Assembly: GCA_910587905.1 (NCBI GenBank)
Contig: CAJUOF010000219.1
Span: 1-15,549 of the forward strand
Origin: an uncultured Lachnospiraceae bacterium
GTDB lineage: Bacteria > Bacillota_A > Clostridia > Lachnospirales > Lachnospiraceae
DNA length: 15,549 nt
Direction: 5' to 3'
Shown here: piece by piece, positions 7,092-14,488 of the stretch
Position numbering within the stretch: the first letter of the stretch is position 1
Layout: each line of letters starts with the position of its first letter
Made by a program: the position numbers and the translations under genes
Notes under the pieces: generated by a model
Seen by the model: the letters and a program-made list of their open reading frames with translations, nothing else
What the model was told of the DNA's origin: nothing
Database searches by the model: none

Positions 7092-7820
7092 TCATCCAGT
7101 TTTTCCAGAGCCAAGATAAGCCTTTCTAACCATGTCGTTGGTCTGGAGCCGGTTTGCGGAATCACTCAGGATCACCCGTCCCGTTTCCAGAACATACCCC
7201 CTGTCCGCAATCTGCAATGCCATATTGGCATTCTGTTCGATGAGGAGGATGGTAGTCCCCCCTTCCCGGATCCTTACGATCAGTTCAAACACCATGTCGA
7301 CCAGATTGGGCGAGAGCCCCATGGAAGGCTCGTCCAGAAGCAAAAGCCTCGGTCTGCTCATCATGGCCCTTCCGATGGCCAACATCTGCTGTTCGCCGCC
7401 GGAAAGAGTGCCGGCCGCCTGTTTTTTTCTTTCCCGGAGCCTAGGGAACAGACGGTAGACCTCCTCGAAAGAATCCGCAATTTCCCTTTTGTCCTTTCTC
7501 GTGTAGGCGCCGATTTTCAGGTTATCCTGTACACTTAGTCCCCCAAACACCTCCCGCCCCTCCGGGGAAGCGGCAATGCCCAGCTTCGTGATGTCGGAGG
7601 GCTTCAATTTCGTGATGTCACTCCCCTCAAATACGATACTTCCGCCGCAGGAAGGCACGATGCCGATAATGCTGCCCAGGGTGGTACTCTTTCCGGCGCC
7701 GTTGCTTCCGATCAAGGTCACGATCTCCCCCTTAAAGACCTCCAGGCTGATCCCCTTCAGGGCCTGGATACTGCCATAAGAAGCAGACAACTCCCGGATC
7801 TCCAGCATCTTAACAGCCAT
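7092..7820 (-). CDS. livF: Branched-chain amino acid-type ABC transporter ATPase, LivF-like
   Basis: One of the two ATPases that power a hydrophobic-amino-acid-type (HAAT/Liv) importer from the cytoplasmic face. The 242 residues have Walker A GSNGAGKST (38-46), ASPEGREVFGGLSVQDNL (84-101, diagnostic of LivF), the signature LSGGEQQM (139-146), Walker B LLLLDEPSMGLSP (159-171) and the H-loop-equivalent ILLIEQN (191-197), where Gln replaces His, as is usual for LivF. The start is ATG 7820, with AGGAGG 8 bases upstream, in preference to a GTG nine bases earlier that overlaps this site. It overlaps the end of livG by 11 bases, which implies tight coupling. Members of this family move branched-chain amino acids, amides, urea or aromatic acids, so the solute is open. 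Confidence 0.94.
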   Translation of the reverse strand: MAVKMLEIRELSASYGSIQALKGISLEVFKGEIVTLIGSNGAGKSTTLGSIIGIVPSCGGSIVFEGSDITKLKPSDITKLGIAASPEGREVFGGLSVQDNLKIGAYTRKDKREIADSFEEVYRLFPRLRERKKQAAGTLSGGEQQMLAIGRAMMSRPRLLLLDEPSMGLSPNLVDMVFELIVRIREGGTTILLIEQNANMALQIADRGYVLETGRVILSDSANRLQTNDMVRKAYLGSGKTG

Positions 7821-8586
7821 CTGCCGCACCTCCTTTCCCCAAATAGGCCTGGATCACCTCCGGATCCTTCGCAATCTGCTGCGGGAGCCCTTCCGCAATC
7901 TTTTTTCCGTGATCAATGACATAGATACGGTCCGAAATATTCATGACCACATTCATGTCATGCTCGATCAAGAGGATCGTGATCCCCCGTTCCCTGAGTT
8001 CCCGGATGAAAGCCATCAGATCCTCCGATTCCTGCGGATTCATGCCCGCCGCCGGTTCGTCCAGGATGATCAGCTTCGCATTGGTGGCCAGGGCCCTGGC
8101 GATCTCAAGCTTCCGCTGCATTCCATAAGGAAGATTCATCGCATAATTGTCAAGTTCGCCGGCCAGGCCCAGAGACTCCAGAAGGTCGATGGCCCTCTGG
8201 TGGGCCGCCAATTCCTCCCGCCTGTATTTGGGCGTCTTAAAAAGCAGATCCCAGAAATGATACTTCACGTTGATGTGTTCCCCCAGGAGCACGTTTTCAA
8301 TGACCCGCATGGTGGGGAACAGGCGGATGTTCTGGAACGTCCTCGCAATGCCCGCCCTCACGATCTGCCTGGGAGGACGGTTTTGGATTTCCTTACCGTC
8401 AAAGAGGATCTTTCCCGCATCTACCCGGTAGACACCCGTCAGCATATTGTACAAAGTGGTCTTTCCGGCCCCGTTGGGGCCGATGATGCTGATGATATCC
8501 CCTTCGCTGACAAGAAGAGAAACCTCAGAAACCGCCCTCAGCCCTCCAAATACCTTAGTGACGCCCTGCAATTCCAAAAGAGCCAT
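7810..8586 (-). CDS. livG: Branched-chain amino acid-type ABC transporter ATPase, LivG-like
   Basis: Partner ATPase to LivF in the importer. The 258 residues carry Walker A GPNGAGKTT (36-44), IARTFQNIRLFPTMRVIENV (80-99, diagnostic of LivG), the family's divergent signature LPYGMQRKLEIARAL (152-166), Walker B LIILDEPAAGMNP (172-184) and LLIEHDMNVVM (205-215) with the H-loop His. The C-terminal IAEGLPQQIAKDPEVIQAYLG is the usual LivG ending. ATG 8586 is preferred because the purine-rich GGGAGAGGGGG lies about 8 bases upstream; an alternative GTG at 8595 would overlap the livM stop as GTGA. All key ATPase residues are present. Confidence 0.95.
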   Translation of the reverse strand: MALLELQGVTKVFGGLRAVSEVSLLVSEGDIISIIGPNGAGKTTLYNMLTGVYRVDAGKILFDGKEIQNRPPRQIVRAGIARTFQNIRLFPTMRVIENVLLGEHINVKYHFWDLLFKTPKYRREELAAHQRAIDLLESLGLAGELDNYAMNLPYGMQRKLEIARALATNAKLIILDEPAAGMNPQESEDLMAFIRELRERGITILLIEHDMNVVMNISDRIYVIDHGKKIAEGLPQQIAKDPEVIQAYLGKGGAADGC

Positions 8587-8591
8587 CGTCT

Positions 8592-9641
8592 TCACCCCCT
8601 CTCCCTTCCGCTCACATCTGCCTTTGCCGGAAATTCTGCGATATTCGGACGATCCACGCCTTTTGGAAGCCGATAGGGACGCTTTGAAAGTCCGCCGAAC
8701 AGCCCCTGGGGACGGAAACGCATCATCAGGATGAGAATCATGCCGTAAACCACGAAACGGTAATTGGACAGAGAACGGAGAACCTCGGGAAAGGCGATCA
8801 GCAGGCAGGAACCGATGATCATTCCGGGAATGGAGCCGAGACCCCCGAAAATCACGATACAGAGGATCGTCATGGATACATCATAACTGAAAGTGGCGGC
8901 GTCAATGTAATGGTTCATGGAAGCATAAAAAGCTCCGGCCATGCCGGCCATGGCGCCAGAAAGCACGATCGTCTTGACCCGGTAGGCCGCCGTGTGGATT
9001 CCCATCAGCTTGGCTGCCAGCTCATCCTCCTTGATGGCACGCACCGCCCTTCCGAATTTGGAATTGAGCACGTTGAGGGAGATCAGGACCGAAACGGTCA
9101 CAAGCGCCAGCATGAGCCAGTAAAATCCTCCGTTGGAGGGAGAGAGCCCGAAACCAAAGAGGTCAGGACCCGGAATGTTCCTCACGCCCAGAGGTCCGTT
9201 GGTCATGCTGTTCCAGTTTAACACGACCATTTCCACCACCTCGCCGAAGGCCAGGGTAATGACGGCCAGGTAAGAGGCCGAGAGCTTCATGGTGGCGATC
9301 CCTAAAATCAGGCCGCCGAGGGCGCCCCCCAGAATCCCGAAGGGGAGCGTGACCCAAAAAGGCCAGCCGAGCTTAGAACCGAGAAGCCCGGAAAAATAAG
9401 CCCCCATCATATAGAGAGCCGCATGACCCATGGAAGTCTGCCCCATATATCCGGCGATCAGGTTCAGGCTCAGAGTCAGGACAGAGTAGATACCGATCAG
9501 GCAGAGCACCCAGATCACATATCTGTTCGAGACCACCAGAGGGACCGGGATCAGGACAAGGTAAAACAGAGGAATCACAATCCTTTTATAGGACAGAACA
9601 AAATCCTTCAGCCCGTCATACATACTTATCAGCTTTTCCAT
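8592..9641 (-). CDS. livM: Branched-chain amino acid-type ABC transporter permease, LivM-like
   Basis: Integral membrane permease forming half of the import channel. The 349 residues are strongly hydrophobic with about nine or ten predicted membrane spans. Family blocks are LNLIAGYMGQTSMGHAALYMMGAY (60-83), YLAVITLAFGE (about 125-135), NGPLGVRNIPGPDLFG, GRAVRAIKEDELAAKLMGI (the EAA-like loop that contacts the ATPases), and GGLGSIPGMIIGS followed by RFRPQGLFGG near the C-terminus. The hydrophilic tail after RPQGLFGG is normal for LivM. GGAGGAG lies 5 bases before the ATG. It starts 9 bases after the livH stop. Confidence 0.95.
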   Translation of the reverse strand: MEKLISMYDGLKDFVLSYKRIVIPLFYLVLIPVPLVVSNRYVIWVLCLIGIYSVLTLSLNLIAGYMGQTSMGHAALYMMGAYFSGLLGSKLGWPFWVTLPFGILGGALGGLILGIATMKLSASYLAVITLAFGEVVEMVVLNWNSMTNGPLGVRNIPGPDLFGFGLSPSNGGFYWLMLALVTVSVLISLNVLNSKFGRAVRAIKEDELAAKLMGIHTAAYRVKTIVLSGAMAGMAGAFYASMNHYIDAATFSYDVSMTILCIVIFGGLGSIPGMIIGSCLLIAFPEVLRSLSNYRFVVYGMILILMMRFRPQGLFGGLSKRPYRLPKGVDRPNIAEFPAKADVSGRERG

Positions 9642-9650
9642 TGTCTCCTC

Positions 9651-10526
9651 CTATACTTTGTCCACGTCGTGCCTGCCGAAGATGCCGGAGGGCCTGATCA
9701 AGAGCACGAGAAATAATACGATGTAAGCGGTGGAGCTTCGGAAGCTGCCGCCCAGGTAAGTGACGGCCAGGGCTTCCGCCACGCCGATGACGATGCCGCC
9801 GATCACCGAACCGTGGAGTACGCCGATACCGCCCAGCACGGCCGCCGAGAAGCCTTTGAGACCGGCTTCCGTTCCCATGGTGCTGTAGACCATCTGATAA
9901 TACCCGGATACCAGCACCCCGCCGACCGCCGCACAGACGCCGCTCAGGAAAAAGGTGACGGTCACGATCCTCCTCACGTCGATCCCCATGAGATTGGCGG
10001 CCCTGGTGTTTTCCCGGACCGCCCTCATGGCCAGCCCGGCCTTGGTGTAATTCACAACCAGGGTGAGCATCATCAGGAAAAGGAGGGCGATGAGGAACAT
10101 GGCGATCTGGGCGCTTGTCAGGGTGACGCCGAAAATAGTTACATTCCCGAAATCAAACAGCTTGGGGAAATTCTTCTTCGTACTTCCGAACAAAATCATC
10201 ATCAGGTTCTGGATGATATAGGAAACACCCATGACCGAGATCAGACAGGTAATGTTCGGCGCATTTTTGGCCCGCAGGGGGGCGAGGATCACACTGTCCA
10301 TGCAGGCGGAGAGAATACCCGTCACCGTGGCCGAAAAAATCAGGGCAGCCGGAAGGCCGAAATGCATGGACACGGCCAGGAAGGCCATGTGGGCGCCAAA
10401 GGCATAGATGGCGCCGTGGGCCATGTTGAGAAGCTTCAAAATACCAAAAACCAGGGAATAACCGACGGCGATCAGCGCATATACCATGCCCAGCATGACG
10501 CCGTTCAAGATCTGTTCCAGTATCAT
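9651..10526 (-). CDS. livH: Branched-chain amino acid-type ABC transporter permease, LivH-like
   Basis: Second membrane permease of the importer, 291 residues and about eight spans. Typical LivH blocks are ILNGVMLGMVYALIAVGYSLVFGILKLLNMAHGAIYAFGAH (6-46), then GVSYIIQNLMM, GLAMRAVRENTRAANLMGIDV (the EAA-like coupling loop), FLSGVCAAVGGVLVSGYY, and GGIGVLHGSVIGGIVIGVAEAL, ending LLIRPSGIFG. GAGGTGA lies 6 bases before the ATG, and the gene begins 25 bases after the binding-protein stop. The order binding protein, H, M, G, F is the standard operon arrangement. Confidence 0.95.
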   Translation of the reverse strand: MILEQILNGVMLGMVYALIAVGYSLVFGILKLLNMAHGAIYAFGAHMAFLAVSMHFGLPAALIFSATVTGILSACMDSVILAPLRAKNAPNITCLISVMGVSYIIQNLMMILFGSTKKNFPKLFDFGNVTIFGVTLTSAQIAMFLIALLFLMMLTLVVNYTKAGLAMRAVRENTRAANLMGIDVRRIVTVTFFLSGVCAAVGGVLVSGYYQMVYSTMGTEAGLKGFSAAVLGGIGVLHGSVIGGIVIGVAEALAVTYLGGSFRSSTAYIVLFLVLLIRPSGIFGRHDVDKV

Positions 10527-10551
10527 GTCGTCACCTCAATCCGTATCCTGC

Positions 10552-11736
10552 TTACTGAATGCCGATTTTGGCTTCATAGTCCGTCTGGCTGAGCAGGGCG
10601 CCGGGAACCTCTTTATAGGCTCCGTCCTCGACGATCAGAAGCACCTGTTCCTTGGGGACGTTGCCTTCCTCGTCGAAGGTGATCTTTCCGGTCACGCCCT
10701 GGAAATCCGTCTTGGGAAGATTTGCCACGATGTCCGCCCTCTCCGCCGAACCACCTTCCTCGATCGCATATAAGATCGCATAGGTCCCGTCGTAGATCTG
10801 GGCCGCAAAAGTACTGGGATTGGAGCCATAGGATTCCGCAAATTTTTTCGAGAAGGCCTGTACCTTTTCATCTGCGCTTTCATAGAAAAAGCTGGTACCC
10901 ATGTAAACACCCTCTGCGGCGTCACCCGTCAGATCCAGAAATTCCTGGGAGAAACACCCGGCGGACATGATGAAGACGACATCCTCATCCCGCTCCCGGT
11001 ACTGTCTGATAAAAGGTCCCATCTGCGCATAAGCGCCGGAAGAATAGACCACGTCCACGCCGGCTTCCCGGAATTTGGAGATCGTGGCGGTGAAATCGAC
11101 CGTCCCGTCCTCATATAACTCTGCAAGCACAAGCTCCGCACTGAACTTATCGCCATATTTTTCAATCAAGGTCTCAATCTCGTTGGTTACAGAGACACCG
11201 GCATCACTGTTGGGATTTAAAATACCTAATTTCTTTCGTCCAAGATATTCCGTTACCTGGATACAGGTACTCGCTTCCGTTACATAGATGGCGTTATTCC
11301 TGAAAATACAGTCCCCGATCTTGGAATAATCCACATGAGCGGCGGAGCCGTTTACCAGAGCGATTCCTTCCTCCTGATAGATCTCCGCGGCGGTCATGGC
11401 GACACCGCTCGAAAAATATCCGAGGACCGCACTGATGGAACTGTTGCCGACGATATTCTGTGCGATGGAAGCCGCCTGCTCCGACGTGTTGGCATCATCA
11501 AAATCCACCAGTTTGATCTGTTTTCCGAGGACGCCGCCCTTCTCGTTCCATTCGTCAATGGCAATCTGTGCCGCCGCCTTCATGGATTGACCGTATTCTG
11601 CAAAATCTCCGGTCTGAGGCCCCGAGAAAGCGAGCGTGATCTCGCCGCTTTCAGCATTCGACCCGGATTCTCCATTGCCGCAGCCGGCTAAACAAAACAT
11701 CATAAACGCCAATAAAATACAGAATCCTTTTTTTAC
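10552..11736 (-). CDS. ABC transporter substrate-binding lipoprotein, LivK-like
   Basis: Extracytoplasmic receptor that captures the solute and presents it to the Liv permeases. A lipobox LAGC is followed by an acidic/Ser linker (GNGESGSNAESGE) and a type-1 periplasmic-binding domain starting ITLAFSGPQTGDFAEYGQSMKAA. Later blocks include GVLGKQIKLVDFDDANTSEQAAS, SAVLGYFSSGV and VVYSSGAYAQMGPFIRQ. The first canonical start, TTG 11712, would leave only ten residues before the Cys and lies far from any ribosome site. In frame, eight codons upstream, GTA at 11736-11734 sits 6 bases after AGGAGG (11748-11743) and gives the perfect signal peptide VKKGFCILLAFMMFCLAGC (Cys at 19). I extend the gene to that codon, although GTA is not a normal start; the conventional alternative is TTG 11712. 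It is the first gene of the liv operon. Confidence 0.9.
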   Translation of the reverse strand, partial: VKKGFCILLAFMMFCLAGCGNGESGSNAESGEITLAFSGPQTGDFAEYGQSMKAAAQIAIDEWNEKGGVLGKQIKLVDFDDANTSEQAASIAQNIVGNSSISAVLGYFSSGVAMTAAEIYQEEGIALVNGSAAHVDYSKIGDCIFRNNAIYVTEASTCIQVTEYLGRKKLGILNPNSDAGVSVTNEIETLIEKYGDKFSAELVLAELYEDGTVDFTATISKFREAGVDVVYSSGAYAQMGPFIRQYRERDEDVVFIMSAGCFSQEFLDLTGDAAEGVYMGTSFFYESADEKVQAFSKKFAESYGSNPSTFAAQIYDGTYAILYAIEEGGSAERADIVANLPKTDFQGVTGKITFDEEGNVPKEQVLLIVEDGAYKEVPGALLSQTDYEAKIGIQ

Positions 11737-11833
11737 CTTATACCTCCTGTTTTTACCACAATCAGAACGCTCCGGTTACAGAAACAATCTTTTCATGGCC
11801 AATCTTGAGTTGACATTGTTTGTAATCGATTTC

Positions 11834-11877
11834 TCAATAAGAACCAATTATTGAAAAAAGTGAATTTTTAAGGTCAA
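11834..11877 (-). promoter_or_regulatory. Candidate promoter and operator dyad of the liv operon
   Basis: On the minus strand TTGACC (11877-11872) and AATAAT (11852-11847) could be -35 and -10 boxes, although the 19-base spacer is long. A perfect 7-base inverted repeat, TCAATAA (11834-11840) and TTATTGA (11848-11854), with a 7-base gap, covers the -10 box, a position suited to repressor binding. It lies about 100 bases upstream of the binding-protein gene. Its protein partner is not known; the LacI-family and AraC-family regulators nearby are both candidates. Confidence 0.35.
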
Positions 11878-11920
11878 AAATAAAAATTGGAAATAAAGAA
11901 ATACCGATCGGGGCACATAG

Positions 11921-11947
11921 AAAAACCACCGGTGAGAGGTGGTTTTT
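11921..11947 (-). terminator. Rho-independent terminator after the HPr-like gene
   Basis: AAAAACCACC (11921-11930) pairs perfectly with GGTGGTTTTT (11938-11947) around a 7-base loop. Read on the minus strand the stem ends in a T run, 77 bases after the stop of the small gene ending at 12025. The stem has A/T tracts on both sides, so it could also stop plus-strand transcripts. It insulates the liv operon promoter from transcription coming from the right. Confidence 0.8.
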
Positions 11948-12024
11948 CCGCGTATATATAAGTGTTGGTAGAAGACATTTGTTTTATTTATTGCATTTGG
12001 CTAAAAGTCTTGTTTACAGGACTC

Positions 12025-12264
12025 TTATACGTAGGCGCCGATCATCAGTTTTGTAAATCTGGCACAGTCGTCCACATCTGTTAAAAGAATTTCAATTCCC
12101 CGTCCCTGTTCCATTTCTTTTCGGATCAGACTGCCTCTTTCCTGGTCTGTTTTCAGATCACAGGTGGAATTGTCAGAGAGACGAAGCAAAACATTTCCAC
12201 AACTTTTTGTTATCAATCTGGTAAATTTTTCAATATTAAGGTTCGGATAAAATTTTAATTTCAT
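12025..12264 (-). CDS. Small HPr-like domain protein without the phosphorylatable His
   Basis: A 79-residue protein whose pattern follows the HPr (PTS phosphocarrier) fold: a first strand with KLKFYPNLNIEKFTRLI (2-18), then CGNVLLRLSDNSTCDLKT (22-39), a helix-like GSLIRKEMEQG (44-54), the strand IEILLTDVDD (57-66) and a final helix ARFTKLM (68-74). DLKT stands where HPr has xxKS, but the region of the active His15 (GIHARPA in true HPr) is absent, so phosphotransfer in the PTS is not expected. I assign the fold only by pattern. ATG 12264 is chosen because GGAGGT lies 7 bases upstream; the longer TTG frame starting at 12303 has no ribosome site. It is divergent from the AraC-family gene and has its own terminator. 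Confidence 0.6.
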   Translation of the reverse strand: MKLKFYPNLNIEKFTRLITKSCGNVLLRLSDNSTCDLKTDQERGSLIRKEMEQGRGIEILLTDVDDCARFTKLMIGAYV

Positions 12265-12352
12265 AAAGATACCTCCTGGTTTTATAAAATCAGATTGTTT
12301 CAATGAAATGAACTTCTTTCCGGCGCCTTTGGAAGGCCTATCTATTGATATA

Positions 12353-12381
12353 AGAATACCGCAATATTATACTTGATACAA
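12353..12381 (-). promoter_or_regulatory. Candidate promoter of the HPr-like gene
   Basis: On the minus strand TTGTAT (12381-12376) and TATTCT (12358-12353) are 17 bases apart, about 90 bases before the ATG. Its -35 box overlaps the -35 box of the divergent AraC-gene promoter, so one regulator bound here could affect both. Confidence 0.45.
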
Positions 12382-12401
12382 TGCAATTTCGGCCATATAA
12401 T
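12373..12401 (+). promoter_or_regulatory. Promoter of the AraC-family gene
   Basis: TTGATA (12373-12378) and a perfect TATAAT (12396-12401) are separated by exactly 17 bases, 42 bases before the ATG at 12444. This is the most consensus-like promoter near the accessory genes and predicts housekeeping sigma-factor expression. Confidence 0.75.
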
Positions 12402-12443
12402 ATAAGAAAACCGCCAAGTTAAACATATGAGGAGGAACAGAGC

Positions 12444-13340
12444 ATGATATCGAGAGGAAAAGGGACGGGGGCTTTAAACAGAGAGCAGAAAGAATTGAAG
12501 CTGCATGGGACGAAGGGATTTCCCTGTGCAGGATATGAATCTTATTATACAGACAATCCTGAGGATATTTTATCCTGGCATTGGCATGAAGAAATTGAGA
12601 TTATATTTATTGAAGAAGGAGTCTTAAACGTAAAGATTCCTTCCGAGTCGTTTCTTCTAAAAAAAGGAGACTCTCTGGTGTTGAATTCTAATATTCTTCA
12701 TTATGCATCGGCCAAAGGAGGATGTGAATTGCATTCTCTGGTGTTTGGTTCGGAATTGATCCAGGGAAATGAAAGTTCTGTATTTGCAGAAAAATACATG
12801 ATTCCTCTGGTTTCCTGTCATTTATTTTCTGGTTGTCATATTGAGGGGAACGGAGAGAATCCGGTTATGGCTTGGTTTAGGGAGGCGTTTGAAGCGATGG
12901 AACGGGAAGAGAGTGGTTACGAATTTCTTGTGAGAGAAAAGTTGTCCAGGATATGTCTTTTCCTGTATCAGAAAATTGCATCACAGACGAGTGTCAAAAA
13001 CATTTCTTTAAGCCAGGACAATCTTCGGGTCAGAAAAATGCTCGCTTATATTCATGAAAATTATGCGGAAACTATTTCTCTGGAAGAGATTGCAAGGGCG
13101 GCGGATATCAGCGAACGGGAATGCTTTCGCTGTTTTAAAAAGACCATTCAAATTTCGCCTGTTCAGTATTTGTTAAAATATCGGATTATGCAAGGGGCAG
13201 AACGGCTTTTGTCTGATCCGGCAGGCAGTATTTCCGAGACGGCTTCTGCCTGCGGATTCGACAGTCCGAGCAATTTTGCAAAAATGTTCCGACGATTTTA
13301 TGATTGCACGCCGCGAGAATATCGGAATTCGCATCTTTGA
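12444..13340 (+). CDS. AraC-family transcriptional regulator with cupin sensor domain
   Basis: A 298-residue DNA-binding regulator. The N-terminal half is a cupin-type ligand pocket with SWHWHEEIEIIFIEEGVL (44-61), SFLLKKGDSLVLNSNILHY (69-87) and HSLVFG (97-102). The C-terminal half has the two AraC helix-turn-helix motifs: ISLEEIARAADISERECFRCFKK (211-233) and SISETASACGFDSPSNFAKMFRRFYDCTPREYR (262-294), the latter the standard family ending. Such cupin-AraC proteins usually activate carbon-source genes on binding a small ligand. GAGGAGGAAC precedes the ATG. It is the only plus-strand gene between rsmG and parA, divergent from the HPr-like gene and convergent with the hydrolase. Its low G+C matches that flank rather than the liv block. 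Whether it controls liv is unknown. Confidence 0.93.
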   Translation: MISRGKGTGALNREQKELKLHGTKGFPCAGYESYYTDNPEDILSWHWHEEIEIIFIEEGVLNVKIPSESFLLKKGDSLVLNSNILHYASAKGGCELHSLVFGSELIQGNESSVFAEKYMIPLVSCHLFSGCHIEGNGENPVMAWFREAFEAMEREESGYEFLVREKLSRICLFLYQKIASQTSVKNISLSQDNLRVRKMLAYIHENYAETISLEEIARAADISERECFRCFKKTIQISPVQYLLKYRIMQGAERLLSDPAGSISETASACGFDSPSNFAKMFRRFYDCTPREYRNSHL

Positions 13341-13381
13341 TCGGCGGGTTCTTTTCCTCAAAAGCTTCTGTTTGAAAAAAC

Positions 13382-14338
13382 TTAGAGGGAAAGATAATCT
13401 TCCATAATCTTAAGGGTCTCATGCGGGACCTCCATGTGTGGAAAATGGGAAGAGTTTTTTATGATTTCCGATTCGATAGCCGGATTGAGAATCATATATT
13501 CTGCAATGGTATTTTCGATTTCTTTTTCATATTCACCGCCGATAATAAAAATACTGTTGTCAATCTTTTTCAGGGCGTGGGAGATACTCAATTTTGTATA
13601 ATTTCCTTTGATACTGGAGTAGAGGGCCTTGGCACCGGAGTCACCCAGATGAGAGGCTTCATGACAGTGACTAATGGTTTCTGGTTCAATTTTGCAGGGA
13701 TCTGCATAATTTACCGTCAGAAATTTTTCTGTAATGCTTCTTCTGCTATTGGCAATGTTATAGATCAACGTGCCGATGACAGGCAAGTCGATCAGGAATT
13801 TATAAATCTTGGAATATTGATTGGGAGTCTGTCCACATTTTAAAATTGAATCTGGATTAATCAGAATAATTTTGTCAAATAGCTCCATGTTGTTATTGCA
13901 TGTGGTGATGACAAAAGAACAGGAACTTCCGCTGGCTGCAACGTCTGTCCTGCGGCCAATCACAGATTTGATAAAATCTGTGAGAAGCTGGACATAGAGA
14001 AAATTAGTATAAGTCAAGTTTGGTTTCTGGGAACGACCGCAGCCCAACAAATCAATCGTATAGACAGAATGTGTCTTGGATAGTTTTTGAACAAGTTTGT
14101 TCCATTCGTGCCCGGAAGAAGCGGTCACCAAATCATGAATTAGGAGCAGAGGCTTTCCTTCTCCTGTTTTCGTATAAAAAACATCGCCAAATCTCCAGGC
14201 ATAAACACTGTGCTCTTCTCTTACAAGAAGCTTTTTGGAAGTGGCACGAACAAACAAAGCTTTGTTAATGGCAGTAATGATGGTCGCTGTGGAGGAAGCT
14301 AAAAGAATTCCCTTTACAAAACTACTTTTTTTGCTCAT
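13382..14338 (-). CDS. Membrane-anchored alpha/beta-hydrolase
   Basis: A 318-residue alpha/beta-hydrolase-fold protein. Residues 9-29 (KGILLASSTATIITAINKALF) after a basic start look like an N-terminal membrane anchor or uncleaved signal. The hydrolase core has PLLLIHDL (63-70, oxyanion region), VYTIDLLGCGRSQKP (92-106), a nucleophile elbow ASGSSCSF (135-142, probable Ser139) and the catalytic His298 in NSSHFPHMEVP. The elbow reads G-S-S-C-S instead of G-x-S-x-G, with Ser in place of the last Gly, and the acid residue is not obvious (GGEYEKE at 267-273 is a candidate). It may be an active esterase-like enzyme or a degenerate one. It is transcribed away from the parS/parA region from a good promoter and converges on the AraC-family gene. 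Substrate unknown. Confidence 0.82.
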   Translation of the reverse strand: MSKKSSFVKGILLASSTATIITAINKALFVRATSKKLLVREEHSVYAWRFGDVFYTKTGEGKPLLLIHDLVTASSGHEWNKLVQKLSKTHSVYTIDLLGCGRSQKPNLTYTNFLYVQLLTDFIKSVIGRRTDVAASGSSCSFVITTCNNNMELFDKIILINPDSILKCGQTPNQYSKIYKFLIDLPVIGTLIYNIANSRRSITEKFLTVNYADPCKIEPETISHCHEASHLGDSGAKALYSSIKGNYTKLSISHALKKIDNSIFIIGGEYEKEIENTIAEYMILNPAIESEIIKNSSHFPHMEVPHETLKIMEDYLSL

Positions 14339-14392
14339 AAATTAAGACCCTCGAATCAAATGATTAAAATGGATAGGTTTCTATTGTCTTCT

Positions 14393-14421
14393 ATTATAGT
14401 ATATTTTGTAGTCAGATACAA
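14393..14421 (-). promoter_or_regulatory. Promoter of the alpha/beta-hydrolase gene
   Basis: On the minus strand TTGTAT (14421-14416) and a perfect TATAAT (14398-14393) are 17 bases apart, 54 bases before the ATG. The promoter lies about 70 bases from the first parS site, so ParB spreading could reach it. Confidence 0.65.
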
Positions 14422-14488
14422 GAAAAAGTGAACTTTAAATAATGAAATAGGATCTTCTGTAAAATTAATACATTATAAAAGTTTCCTA

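Noticed and set aside
7909..8676. 255-codon plus-strand frame opposite livG
   Set aside because: It is complementary to clear ATPase motifs and lacks any recognisable domain: an antisense shadow.
9813..10592. 259-codon plus-strand frame opposite livH
   Set aside because: Its His/Gln/Gly-rich composition is the typical mirror of hydrophobic membrane-segment codons; not a gene.
13341..13381. Possible bidirectional terminator between the AraC-type gene and the hydrolase gene
   Set aside because: Only a weak 5-base AT stem (TCAAA/TTTGA) can be drawn; too little to call a terminator.
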